A DNA stretch of 64,000 nucleotides from Lethocerus indicus. Taxonomy: Eukaryota > Arthropoda > Insecta > Hemiptera > Belostomatidae. The notes under the pieces were generated by a model, which was not told the origin of the DNA, searched no databases, and saw only the letters and a list, made by a program, of their open reading frames with translations. Where the stretch lies: the NCBI GenBank assembly GCA_019843655.1, contig JACDQD010000002.1, forward strand, positions 2,428,585 through 2,492,584, written 5' to 3'. Below, in pieces: positions 47,389 through 59,686 of this stretch. The translations under genes were made by a program, and so were the position numbers. Within the stretch, counting starts at the first letter, position 1. The number at the start of each line of letters is the position of its first letter.

Positions 47389-50300
47389 TTATGCTGGGAT
47401 TTGAGGCAGGCCAAATTCATCAACTTCTACACCATCCTGCAATCAACATAGACACAAAATTAATATCTTAAAAACAATAATTAGCATTAATACAATCATA
47501 TATTTTTTAAGCAACATATTTGTTCAAGCATTGTAAACCCAAAAGAAAATGAATGCAATTCAATTGACACTGATATGATTGATTAAATGTTAATAATTGT
47601 AGTAACATCATGTTAATGTTGTTTAATTTTATTAAAACATTTATAAAAAAAAGGTAGATTAAAATCTACTTATGTCCTGTTATATTACTATTACTACAAT
47701 AATTCACGTCCTAAGCTTTTATTAAATAAACCGAACCCTGAAGTAAACATTTTTGACCTTAAATAATTCAGATAGACAGACAGACCTTCAAGTGTAAGGT
47801 TGCTCACCTTGTACGTTAAAATGTACAAACAATATATAAACAACCTGTGAATCACATATCATATTGATAAAAGAATAATTATTTAATTTTAGCTGTTTAG
47901 ATTTAATATTTTGTCAATTAATATATTACAATGCACATTCACCCCCCCTCATTTAACGGTGGTGGAAACAATTTGTCTTGTAACTTGAAAATAAAATTTT
48001 TTCACTGTGGGTGTTGCTGTCATTTTTTACATGTAGGTGTACACAATATAAAACATAAATAAATAGACCATACACCACAAGTTGAATAAATGTAAGAAAT
48101 CCTCTACAGTCATAAATTAAAATTAATCAAGCGGTCGTATATAATTTAATACAGTAATAATAATTTTATAATAATAATATGAAAACAAACACAAGATAAT
48201 TCAATAGTGTTCTGAATATTTTCTGTTTTGATTGAGGCTTTGCTCTTAATCACAGTAGAAGGTACCAGTTTTGTCATATCTGAATTTTACCAATGAAAAA
48301 AAATTTTTTTCTTCAACATTCCGATCTCTACTCTTCTAACAATGCATTCAGCCGAACCGAAACAACTTTCAACATTATTGAAATTCTAAAATGGGAATTT
48401 ATGAATATCATCGCTAGATTGCAGTGTTAAGTTTAAAAACCAAGTGTAGAGTTAAGTTTAAAGACCTTGTTGCGTTGGGGAGCGCTCGGCTCTTTGTCCG
48501 GAGCGGCCGGAGCTTTTACAGCGTCATCTAAATACGATGTATCATCATCGAGAGCTATTTCATCGCCCAAAGCATCGAGTTCGGCGGCCAGTTCATCATC
48601 GTCTATTTCAGGCATGCCGTAGCTCCTGCCCAAAGTTTCTTGAATTTCATCGTTCAACTCCAACATGTCGGCCATTTCGTCCTGCAAATCCTGTAAGACA
48701 AATAGGAAACATTAAATACAGAGCAAATCAGTACGCAATTCTTTATTATAGAATTAAACTTGTACACAGTCTACAGTGTGGATAAAAGGCTGAAATTTCA
48801 TCTGTGAGTGAATATTCCCTATAAGTAACTGAGATCAGTGCTTTATTAATGGATATTTTAACAGTGGCTAAAAATTAACGTAAAATATTTTTTCTTAGAG
48901 TATTTCTATGTATTTTGATATACCTGTTTTGTGGTCTGCGAGGGGTTGGAATACTGTAGGTTCGTGATGTTTCTGTCTCCTCTCGCCGGTTAGGTCTTTT
49001 GCTAGACCGGTTTCGGCCGCTCGCCATCTTCAGTAGCGCTGTGTTAGTCACTGTTAGCACTTTGGATGTTTTTCGGGCATCCTCACTGCCCACTGTCACT
49101 TTCACATGTACTGTAAAAGTACATGTAAAAGTACTGTAAATACTTGAATACTGAAATAATTGAGTACTGTAAAAGTACATGTGAAAGTGACAGTGGGCAG
49201 TGAGGATGCCCAAAAAACATACAAAGTGACTAACACCGCTACTGAAGATGGCGAGCGGCCGAAACCGGTCTAGCAAAAGACCAAACCAGCGAGAGGAGAC
49301 AGAAACATCACGAACCTACAGTATTTCTATGTATGTTTTGCCAACACAAACAAAATATAAACTTTTTTTTTAACAACCTTCAACATTTTTATGTTTTTCA
49401 CCTCTGCAGTGCTTTCATATGATTGGGAACTTTAAAATGTAAAATGGGAAAATAATACTTAACGCCTGCAATTATTACCTCTATTTCATCGATGTTGATC
49501 TTTTTGAATTCCTTCTGCATATTTTTCATTCCCGTCTTCATTGCGACTACAGTGGTCTGTGTGTCCTTCATCGATTGGACAGCATAATTCGCCTGTTCCA
49601 TGTTGAACGCCTGTTGTCTCAGATTACCGGCCTGTTGTTCATACCTGACAATAAGAAATTGTCAATATAAGAATATTCGGAGATGAATAGAATAACTTGG
49701 TTGAAAATAATATTAACAGAAACATATTAACACTATGGAGAACAGCTTTGTATATGAACTGAACTGATCACACTAAAAATTATTTTTTGTAGTTGTTACC
49801 TCAACTTTTAAGTAATAACTACTCTGTTAATTGGATCCGGTATACAATTATATGTATTGACAGATATCGAAGAACACAACTTTCAGTATATAACATTTTG
49901 TATTGAATATTATACTACAACACTATTCAGCAGTATTGATTTTTATTTTCATCCTAGTTTCACTAATTTCCAGCAAAACATTCGTTTGGACCAACAGCAT
50001 TTCTAAAGAAATAATAGTTTCAGATTCAAAGCTAAAATATTCTCGAATATTTTTTCGTGCCAGGCATCTCTATCAATACTTTCAGTACTGAGATGACCCT
50101 AAACAATAAGAATTCTGAAAATATATAAATCAATAAAAAAAATGTTTACATTTTTTTCTGCTTGAGAACTCTCATAGCTTTCTGTTTGACGGAATTCTTT
50201 GCAGGGCCCTCCCTCATTTTGGACATTTGATCTCGGTACTTTTTCAGCTCGACATCCAGTTTATTGATTTTAGATTCGATTGAATCTGCTTTCGAGTCGA

Positions 50301-50781
50301 CCTAGAAATTGCAATTTAAATCTCTACATTAGTACTTACCCCAGAATTAGTACTCTCTCAGTACTCTAATTAGCATTTACTTTAATGTTAGGTAAATTCC
50401 AAAAATTCGCTTAAGGATTCATTTAACAATTTCTGGAAGAAATGTTATTTAAGCAAGTAAATTGTAAAGAAGTCATCACTACTCAATAAGGAAAGACTTA
50501 TAGAGGAATCAAAATAACCTCTTTTACTGCTCCTACCGATTATACGTAAATAACGCGGAGAAGCAAAAAAGAAGTTGGAATCAGTATTGTAAATTATAAT
50601 AACATAAAATAGACACATATATCAGGAAACGATAGTTAATAGATATTAATAAAATGCAATATAAATTAAGCTTGACACAAGTTGTCGCAAATATTTATGG
50701 CAAATTTCATACGCCGGAAATAACATCGTTGAGGTTCGGCGGCGGTTCCTTCGGTTTGCCTCGTCCGAATAATCTATTCAT
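47389..50781 (-). CDS. Charged multivesicular body protein 5 (ESCRT-III subunit, Vps60)
   Basis: Minus-strand coding exons 50781-50713, 50301-50150, 49644-49479, 48690-48466 and 47436-47389 give exactly 219 aa, the usual CHMP5 length. Start [20 protein letters not shown]; basic N-terminal helical core ([60 protein letters not shown]). Acidic C-terminal region: [20 protein letters not shown], then the conserved end [19 protein letters not shown]5 acts late in multivesicular-body sorting and recruits LIP5/Vta1, which controls Vps4. The final coding exon is only 48 nt and lies about 1 kb from exon 4. Without it, reading through the exon 4 donor (AAG|GTCTTT) gives a false end. A foldback element sits in the intron between exons 3 and 4. 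All introns are GT-AG, phases 0, 2, 0, 0. Confidence 0.95.
48914..49319. mobile_element. Foldback element, copy 3 (complete), in a CHMP5 intron
   Basis: Two arms of about 145 bp are near-perfect inverted repeats: 'actgtaggttcgtgatgttt' on the left pairs with 'aaacatcacgaacctacagt' on the right, and 'gctagaccggtttcggccgc' with 'gcggccgaaaccggtctagc'. A central spacer is built of 'acatgtactgtaaaagtaca'-type repeats. A 15-bp direct repeat, AGTATTTCTATGTAT, flanks it (48899-48913 and 49320-49334), which looks like a target-site duplication. There is no open frame. This is the best copy for defining the family. Confidence 0.85.
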
Positions 50782-50884
50782 TTCTACTTTGTAAATTACA
50801 AAAACTAAAATCCGAGGTTATAATACTGAAAAATCGCACAACAAACAGTGGGCTAACTGATTCGGAAATCAGCTGATCCATCCG

Positions 50885-50892
50885 TGACGTCA
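50885..50892 (+). promoter_or_regulatory. CRE-like palindrome upstream of CHMP5
   Basis: TGACGTCA lies about 104 bases upstream of the CHMP5 ATG, close to an E-box-like CAGCTG at about 50870. The position suits a promoter element bound by CREB/ATF factors. An 8-base site can occur by chance; another TGACGTCA lies at 34444 inside a CA intron. Confidence 0.35.
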
Positions 50893-51895
50893 TTCGGCGC
50901 TCGGTCAGTGCTGCCGCCTACCGGCAGAAAATATTACCCAACTTCAAGCAATGAAATGGTACAGTAATTACACTTTATTGTTAAACTTTATGCTGAGATA
51001 TGTTTGTCCACACTATTTATTAATCTCCGTAGGAGCTTTCTGAAGATACGGATGTTATTCATTCAGGATTATGTAGATCTGGCGCTGAACAGCGGCATAT
51101 AATTTTCATTGACATGGTCAAAACACAGTGGCATAAATGATCAATTCAAATATTGAAAGAGAACCCCTTTTTAAAACAGTTAAAATTATGAGCTGTTTAA
51201 TTTGCAGAATTTAAAAAAAACAGACCTGACACAGAACTTTCCCAAAGATATTGTACATATTCAAATTTTGTCATTAACGAATACAGCCTGATATTTATTG
51301 TTTATTGATGTCGGCCCAATGAAAAGTGTCACAGTTTGACAGATCCCAGATGTTGATTGTCAAAGATTGATGTATCAGTCCCCGTTCATCGTTTTATATT
51401 TGGCAGATTGACACCTTAGGAAATTGAATCCGACTGTACAATCTGATTCGACAATCGAATATATTCTACACTTGAAACAATATTTTTTGGCTAACATCCG
51501 TATAAAAAATAAATATTTTTTAGGCATCTACTGGCTTATTTTCCAGCTTTATTTAAGTTTGTTGGCGTATATAATGGTTTTTTTAAATGCTCTTTTTAGT
51601 TATTGGAGTTTCTCGACAGGTCTTTCATTACGCTTATCTTTCAATATTTCTGTTATTTCAAAGCCTCATTGTGTTAGGCTCTGGGGGAGTGTTTCACCTG
51701 TTTATTTGATTAGGTAGGCTTTCGCAGTCCGATTGACGCGGTGCAAAGTGGTACGTGTTGCCGGTACCATTTTCTTGGGGGAGGTATATTGAATCTGAAA
51801 AATTGCCCCGGCTAGTGGTGTTGCTGTCCGTGCGGCTGGCATAAGTGTCTTAGGGAGGGTCGGAGGACATGTGCGGGTATAAGACGGGTTGTGGT

Positions 51896-51925
51896 GGGGG
51901 GGGAGGGGTGGAGGGAGGGGGAGGG
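51896..51925 (+). other. G-quadruplex-prone tract
   Basis: G runs of 8, 4, 3, 5 and 3 are separated by 1-4 bases on the plus strand, which satisfies the four-run G-quadruplex pattern with short loops. Confidence 0.7.
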
Positions 51926-52969
51926 TCGCGGGCTGTTTTATTTCACGATCACGTATCGGCGGATCATAGAAGCGTCGCTTGATAATGCGGAAACGTGCCC
52001 CTGAATACGAGTCGGGGGCTAGGCCGACCGCCGCCTGATTTGCACCCTCCCGCCCTGGTTAACCCCTCGGATTCCGCAACCAATTCAACCCCAAGGGGAG
52101 GAGATTCAGTCTGTCGTCGTTTAAGACCGGTAAAACATTCAGTAACGAAATATTCTGTGGACCGAAAGAGAAGGGAAAATATGTATTTGTCTACAGGGAC
52201 TAGCCAAGTACAATTCGAGTTCGTAGGTCAAGAACTTACTTTCCTTTACCTATTCATTCAATCTGTTCATACTATATGCTTAATCAAAAACTTATTATTT
52301 ATCGATTAAAAACTCGTATATAAATGCTGTGTTATTCATCTATCCTCGAAACGTCCGGGACGTTTCATCGGAAGTCGACAAGCGTAATCATATAAAGAAT
52401 CTATGTAAAGAATCCACTTTTCGAGGACTATTCTATCGGAAAAGTGCAGGGAGTGGTAGTATGCGCCATGAAGTTGTTATGCATCTGAAATCGGACATTT
52501 CTGCGCGACAATACGATTCGAATCTCGGTGCGATAGCGGAGGAGAATAATTCTGCAGAGCCGCGTGAATCGAGCTCGCAGATACACGAATGGAGGCTGTC
52601 GAGAAACAATCGCGCAATTCCCTATCGCTCGGGAAAACTAACGGATGTTTGATAATGTCTGATTTATACGCGATTTATACGCGTTTTCTGTTATAGTTCT
52701 GTTGTTCGTCCGGCCGACCGAAGCGGCAATTCAAGCCAGATTGACTTTATCGTTGCACTAACTGCAGATACAACCGACTACAAATCCCCGTCGCTACTAT
52801 CCTCTTGTACGGTGCTTAAAATTGTGTGTTACATACAGAGGGATGGAACAGTTATAAGTATATAATAAGACAACTGGTTAGAATTCATGTCTCTGTGCTA
52901 CTGAGCCGTAGCGAGTCATTATCCGAAGTTGTTATGTATCGGAGTACATTGAATTTCCCCAATGTCTAC

Positions 52970-53380
52970 TGTTTTGTGAGGGTTGGAATACCGTAGATTT
53001 CGTGCGTTTCCGTCTCCTCTCGCCGGTTTGGTCTTTTCCTAAACCGGTTTCGGCTGCTCGCCATCTTCAGTAGCGGCGTTAGTCACTTTTGGCACTTTGA
53101 ATGTTTTTCGGGCATCCTCACTGCACTGTCACTGTCACTTGTACTGTGGTGGTTGTCTGTTTATCGTGTGTGTATATATATTTTATTTGGGTTGCAATCG
53201 GTGCAAGTGCACCCAACGAACTTTAGTTAAGTACATTTCCACACCACACTCAGGGGGGGGGGGCGCTAGTTACTAAGTGACTAACACCGCTACTGAAGGT
53301 GGCGAGCAGCCGAAACCGGTCTAACAAAAGACCAAACCGGCGGGAGAGACAGAAACACACGAAATCTATGATATCTCTAC
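52970..53380. mobile_element. Foldback element, copy 4 (diverged)
   Basis: The left arm, 'gtctcctctcgccggtttgg' and 'accggtttcggctgctcgcc', pairs with a right arm carrying 'gcgagcagccgaaaccggtc' and 'aaagaccaaaccggcgggag'. The interior differs from copy 3 and contains 'tgtactgtggtggttgtct', shared with copy 2, plus a run of nine G near 53250. Confidence 0.8.
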
Positions 53381-55615
53381 CGTCACAACCACGAATAAAC
53401 AAGGTTGTTTCGTCGGGCATCTTTCAAATCTATTAAATTTTACGACTAATTCCGTCCTGAAACGGCGGTATCCCAGTCTGACGTAACGGTTTTCCGAGAG
53501 GGCCGTTCATCAACTGGAGAGCCCCTGCATTCGGCGAGGAATGAATGGCAACAGAAATTGGATAATTGGCGGATTAGGGAAGTGAAGTCCGACTTGGAAC
53601 AGGCATTTATTTTAGGTACGGCCGGGTAATAAAATGTTAACGGGGGATCGTTGTGTTTACAGCGATTCCCACTATAAAACGTTACGAGGACCTTAACCGG
53701 GTGGGTTACGGACGTACCGCCATTATGGCGTCTTGTTTGTTACGTGCATCTAGGCCCCAGCCTCGTAAAAACAGAAACAAGAATAAATATCATAAACGAA
53801 GTATCAAGGATTATCAATACTAACAATCAAATATTGACTGAATTATCATCGTTTATTATTAGTTCAATTGAAATTTAGCAGTTCAAGTAAATACTTTATT
53901 TTATACTAGTAGAAAATTAGTTTATGGAAATTTATTGGTGGTGTTATAAACTAACGACAACACGCCAAAAACATATTGAGATAAACATTGCATAGTATTG
54001 TGTGCTCTTTGTATTAGATCGATTAACAGGTAAGGTATAGAGATTCCATTATACTCACAAAAGAAACCATTTTAAAATACGCTGAATTTTGTAATGTCTA
54101 TTTTCCTCGGATAATGCTAATTGTACGCCTTTTAAATTCAGTAATAATAATAAATATGAAAATCGCATCTAAAATACTGAAGAATTTGAATTTTAATTTA
54201 GCGCCGTAAAAATGGCAGAGGCTACTTGTAATGCCAGACCCGCAATACAAAGGTGCGCTGCCGGGTCAGGTCTATGCAGTGCGCCTTGCATTCGCACGCC
54301 TTTTTTGTGCAAAGGGCGGAATAAATTTTAATTTAAAAAATGCGTCGACCTTTCTACATAACTATTACCTACTATTACAACGCTTATGTGAATGCAGTAT
54401 GCAATTGTTATTTGCATGAACAAGCCTGTGTTTATCTTAATTAGTTCCGGACAGTCCCTTTAATTTAGTTTGAAATGCATTCGGAATAATCAAAATATTT
54501 GTCCGTATATATTAGTTGAAATTGTCAGTCCCCCCTACGAAGTGCTGTATTATTTTAGATACTATTTCTCTATGAAAACTGTTAATTGTTTTCCAAAGAT
54601 TCAGAGAAGGGGAAACAAAAGCAAATGTCGTAAAATAAAGTACTTTCAGTGGGTGTTTAAGCCGGAGAAAAGAGCAAGTGCAAGTTTTCAGTAACTTTGA
54701 AAAGTAATTTTGAGTATAAACTTTGGTTCTAAGGAATATTGCACTTTAATTATGTAGAGCTAATGGTTTTACTTTAAAGCCACCATACGTAACAACTCTT
54801 GGCCAACTTGCGTTTAAAAGGGAGCTTTTCAACTTGAAACTTTTAAGAACAAACTCCGAATATTAATAATTACTGAACGTCATAAATTTATAATTTTTTC
54901 GCCATTCTCGCCGCCGGCCCTCTCACATGGAGGATGCTCTTCTCTGTGAAATTAGACGCTCATTTAAAAGTACTGTGTTACGTTATCTTTTTCTTTATCG
55001 CTTTTATGCTGGTTTTATATCATTCGAGAAAGATGAAAATGAATACAATGTACAAATATAACGGTATAATAACAATATAATTATAGTAAGGGGAATAATG
55101 CTGATTGGATCCTTTATTTTCACGATCAAAATTGATATTTTGAGCCCTCACACAGCTGATACATTGGATATATAGGATCTTTCTTAAACCTAAACGAATT
55201 TAATTAATTTAATACTGATTATAATTTTGTAAGAGGATTGGCAGACAACTGATATTTGTTAAAAGCGAACCGTGCTCAGACAACAAATAGGGGGTTGGAC
55301 CTACTAATTTGGCCTCTAACCGACTTTGTACGGAGACACTAAAGAAGTTAAACCCCGTTTGAAATTCAAATGTATTTAACCGCCGAACACGAAAGGAAAA
55401 GGATTACTCTGAAAATGATTCGCTCCCAGTTAATCTGTAATTCAACGATGGAAGTTTGCGTCGAAGCATACAAATAGAAATTGCGGCCGGCGATGTATAA
55501 TGGAACGATAAGTTGTTTTTATAGTAATTGCTCATAAAATGGTAGCTTTTGCTGGATTGATATTTTTGGAGTTCCTTTCTCATTATATACACAGTTGATT
55601 GTGCCTATGATTACT

Positions 55616-55621
<6 letters not shown>

Positions 55622-55675
<54 letters not shown>
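55622..55675. repeat. (AT)n microsatellite
   Basis: Twenty-seven uninterrupted AT dinucleotides. Confidence 0.95.
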
Positions 55676-55677
<2 letters not shown>

Positions 55678-57843
55678 GACCGCGGAAGTTAATTTCTATT
55701 TCTTAATAGTTGAAAGAACTTACATCTACCAATAAAGTCAGGAATTATGGTTCGTGCTAGAAATGAGCCCTCCTCTCGGTGGGTAGGTCCGATATCACGG
55801 TCATATCACGCTGCACCCCTAAAATATTATAACGTGTCTTAGTATTAAACCCCCCACCCCCTCCCGCCGGGACAACCTCGGTGTTCGGGTTCGGTTTTTC
55901 CAGGAGGTCCAGAATTTCGGCACAGCTAGACGTATAAGACGAAAGGGTCGGGTTGCCTCCTCCCACCCCACCATATCCAACGCCAACACCAAGCTGTAAG
56001 CAATCTCCAGCACATAATTCAGGGGGATAACGGGACGCCTCCGTCTGGAAAGGGCGGGGAGAAGGCGCTTTTAGTCTAAAACCGGGGAGGAAAGGCGTCC
56101 CTGATAAAGATTTGCGCGGGAGAAAGGAACAGGCAGATTGAGCCTCTCAATGAAATAGATCCAGGAATTTGTCAACGAGATTTCCCGAGAGGAATTCTCC
56201 CGTATATTCCGTACAGAACGTTATAGTAACAAAAAATACGTTTCTTTCCTCCTTCTACAAAGTCGGGTTTGGGTTTTTAAACGACTACTTAAAAAATAGG
56301 CTGATAGGTGTCACAAAGATCTCGAATCCAATTCAGATTGAAAGGATTATTTATGACGGAACAATTCCGTCCCGAAACAGGTATCTTTTTATTAGGAAAC
56401 AGAAAGAAATTAGTTAGCAATTAGTTGGAAACATTTCTCATTTTTTGGGTTCTCGCACTTGTGGACCGGATGTCGATATTATTGTGTATTTAACGAGAAT
56501 ATTTGTGATTTCGTTAATGTTATTGACGAACTAGTATTTTGTCGATGACATCGGATGGCGAATTTTGACGCTAGCTGTCACCAATGGACGATACAGCGAG
56601 TCTAGAGCTGGCCGAATCGTGTTTCGGTTCGTTACGTTCGGCGTTTGGTCGGAACCGAACGATTTTTCCTCGAATATCTACGATTGAATTCGACGCTAAA
56701 CCAGAAATTCGTACCGCGTCGTTGTCGTTTCCGCAGTTCCGCAGTCGGCCCATCCAGCAGGAACGACGCCTAATCCTCCCATATGAATTATTGCCCAAAA
56801 AACATTATTCCTGAATAAAGCGATCCCGTAAATATCCTCTAATAACTCTGAGGGTTTTCCCCTTTATTAAAATCAGGTTCCACATTTTCATCCATTGATA
56901 TTATCTTCTCTAAACTCTCTTTTAAGCCTTCAAATATTTTTTCGCTTATTTTTCAGGTTTTGATTTGGATATGCTGAGAGATATGAGTACAGAATGAAGG
57001 ACAGCTTCCATAAACACATATCAGGAAATAATTCCTCTTCTTGAATTTTCTTGAGGATACCGCGTTTAAATATTTTTTTCCATTGCCGTGAAGTGGTCTG
57101 CAGATGGATTACTTTATTGACCGTATTCGAGTTCAATAAAATCAATCCCCGAACAGGTTTTTAAGTGAGCAAATCAAAGATTTCAGTTCCAGAAGTGGGC
57201 CAATTCCCATCTCTCATCGAGATTTCCTCCGGCCCCGAGATACTTCCGTCTAATTGAATATATCCGAAAGGGGGAGAAAGAGGAGGAGAAAGAGAGGAGG
57301 CTCCGGGGATTTGATAATTATTCAAGTTTGCTTTTTGCGGCTTTCCAAAGTTGGTTGTTTTATCCCTTTCGTAAACTCGAAGTGTTTTGAAACGGAGAAT
57401 GCCCCGACTTTGAGTCAATGTTTGTTGAAAAATATTCAATATCCCCGAGGACCCGCCCCTACAAAATGCATAATGAATATCTAGAGGCCGGTTAATCTTA
57501 AATTGGAGACGTGACAATTTCGGGACGCTGCCTTCGAAACCAAATCGGAACGTATTAATATATAAACCATTATATTACGTTATTAAGTTTCATATTATTC
57601 TATTAATAATGTAATTATGTTAAGTATAAATGTTGGTCAATACAGTCCTCTCACTAAACAGCTTTCGGATTCAGTGTTTAACAAGTAGCCATTTGAAATA
57701 GTGACATTATGGGTGCTATCGTACGTTCTCGAAGGTTTTCTATTTGTTTAAAAGACATTTTCCTAAGGATTTTCTAAGATTGCTATAGAAATTTGCCATA
57801 TTGGGCTATATGAGAAAGGGAATAACGCGCATGCAAATCAGGG

Positions 57844-57886
57844 GGTTGGTCGGGCTCCAATATCCCTCTTCCACGACCGACCAACC
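57844..57886. repeat. Hairpin with 10-bp perfect stem
   Basis: GGTTGGTCGG (57844-57853) pairs with CCGACCAACC (57877-57886) across a 23-base loop. No T-run follows and no RNA family is recognised. Confidence 0.5.
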
Positions 57887-59628
57887 ACTCCCGCAGGTTA
57901 TTATAGAGCCATCATTTGTATTCAGGAGCGTATAGGCTGATACCCGCAATCAATTTATAGTTATTATAATTCTTAACGGCGACATAACCCTATTCGTTTA
58001 ATCGGATATGAGCTGAAACAATAATTCGATTTGGAAAATCTCTTGATCCGATTTCGATGCACGCAAGTGCCATTCGTCAACCGGATACGTTCGCAGTACT
58101 CAATTTCCAATATCTTTACAGCTGCACAAATGTAACGCCAATATTTTCCTAACGCCATTATTTCCCTAATAGGATTTGCCCTCTTGTTCCCATTCACTCC
58201 CTCTCACTCACTATTTCTCTCTCTCTCTCTCCCCATATAGTAATAAGCCGAAACTGAAAGTCGACTCGAACGTCAACGAATATTCATCATCGGTTAAGCG
58301 GCGCCCTTTTGAAAAAGAGTTCCGGTTGAATTGGCCCTTTTGAAGAATGCGTATTGACATTATTTGTTTACCCAATGAATTTTGGCTTAGATCGCCAATA
58401 TAACTCAGTAGGCGATGTTCATCAACAACCATTTTATAATCTCCTTAGTGCGTTAATTTCGGTCGATTTTTGTCTACAAATTAAAAAATGTAATAGACAT
58501 TAAAAGTAATTTTATATCACATTTACTGTGAACTCGAAACCAGCGATATGGGCTGAAATATAATTATAGCCCTTAATTTTTTACTGCCATCTGCAGGAGT
58601 AAAAATTTGTCTTATGACATATCGTAGTATCTTCGCTAGTATAAACCTTTAATTATCGAATTTTTTTGAAAATGGTATTCCGTTTTTTCGTGTACTGGTT
58701 TTTCGTTCTGGGGGCGGCCCGTTTATTCCCGGCCCTTATTGGGGGCATTTCTCTCTCTCTCTCTCATTCTTATTGGATTATGACTGGAACAGTTTGGCTT
58801 GGACGTGCTTTGATTTCAATCAGACGAGGCGGGCGGGATGCGCCCTAATTTGCTTACACTTTGCTAGCAACCAACTCCAAAACCCGCTTAAAGGATTCGA
58901 AACGCCGCCATGTAACTGTGTATTGCACCTCAGTTGTACAACCGTATAATTGGTTAGCAAACACAATATACAGTATAACATCAATAAGTTTGGAGTTACG
59001 GTATACTATATGGTTAAATACTACCGTTCAAACGTATTGTTCACTATTAACTAAAGTAGTATTACGGGTAGGTCGTTATTTGAAATATAGGACAAGGACG
59101 ATATTATTTTGTCATAGGAAGTTTCCTAGACTACCCACCCACCATTTATAACAGGCATATTTACAACAAGATGATAAAAAACGCCTTTCTCTGATGAACG
59201 AACGTCGGATGAATCTTCTAACTGAATATTTGAGTTGCACTGAACATACGCAGGTTGTATATTCGTCATGGCGCAATTCAAAATATAGATATGCCGCATA
59301 AACTGTAGTCCGATCACATTTCACTTCACTCACCTTCCTGTTTAATGCAGAACCAAATTTAATGCATCGATTGTCCCCGCACAATAGAGGTTTCGGACAG
59401 AAAAAAAAAAAAAAAACAATTACAGGTTATACAGTTACGTTTGCTCAGATAAGCCCATTCAGCCGGCACATATATATCCTTTAATATTTCAATTCGATTG
59501 CTATCTGAAATTGAACATTTTCTATTCTACCAAATAAAGATATTTTTGAAAATTCAATTTAAAGCGTCCCCCATTCCATTCGCAATTTCTGTTTATACAG
59601 CAGAATGCAATGTTCCTGGATGATTTTT

Positions 59629-59630
<2 letters not shown>

Positions 59631-59681
<51 letters not shown>
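59631..59681. repeat. (AT)n microsatellite
   Basis: About 25 uninterrupted AT dinucleotides. Confidence 0.95.

Positions 59682-59686
<5 letters not shown>

Noticed and set aside
48433..48465. CHMP5 ending in [10 protein letters not shown]
   Set aside because: This is read-through past the exon 4 donor; a 48-nt exon at 47436-47389 supplies the conserved ending [10 protein letters not shown].
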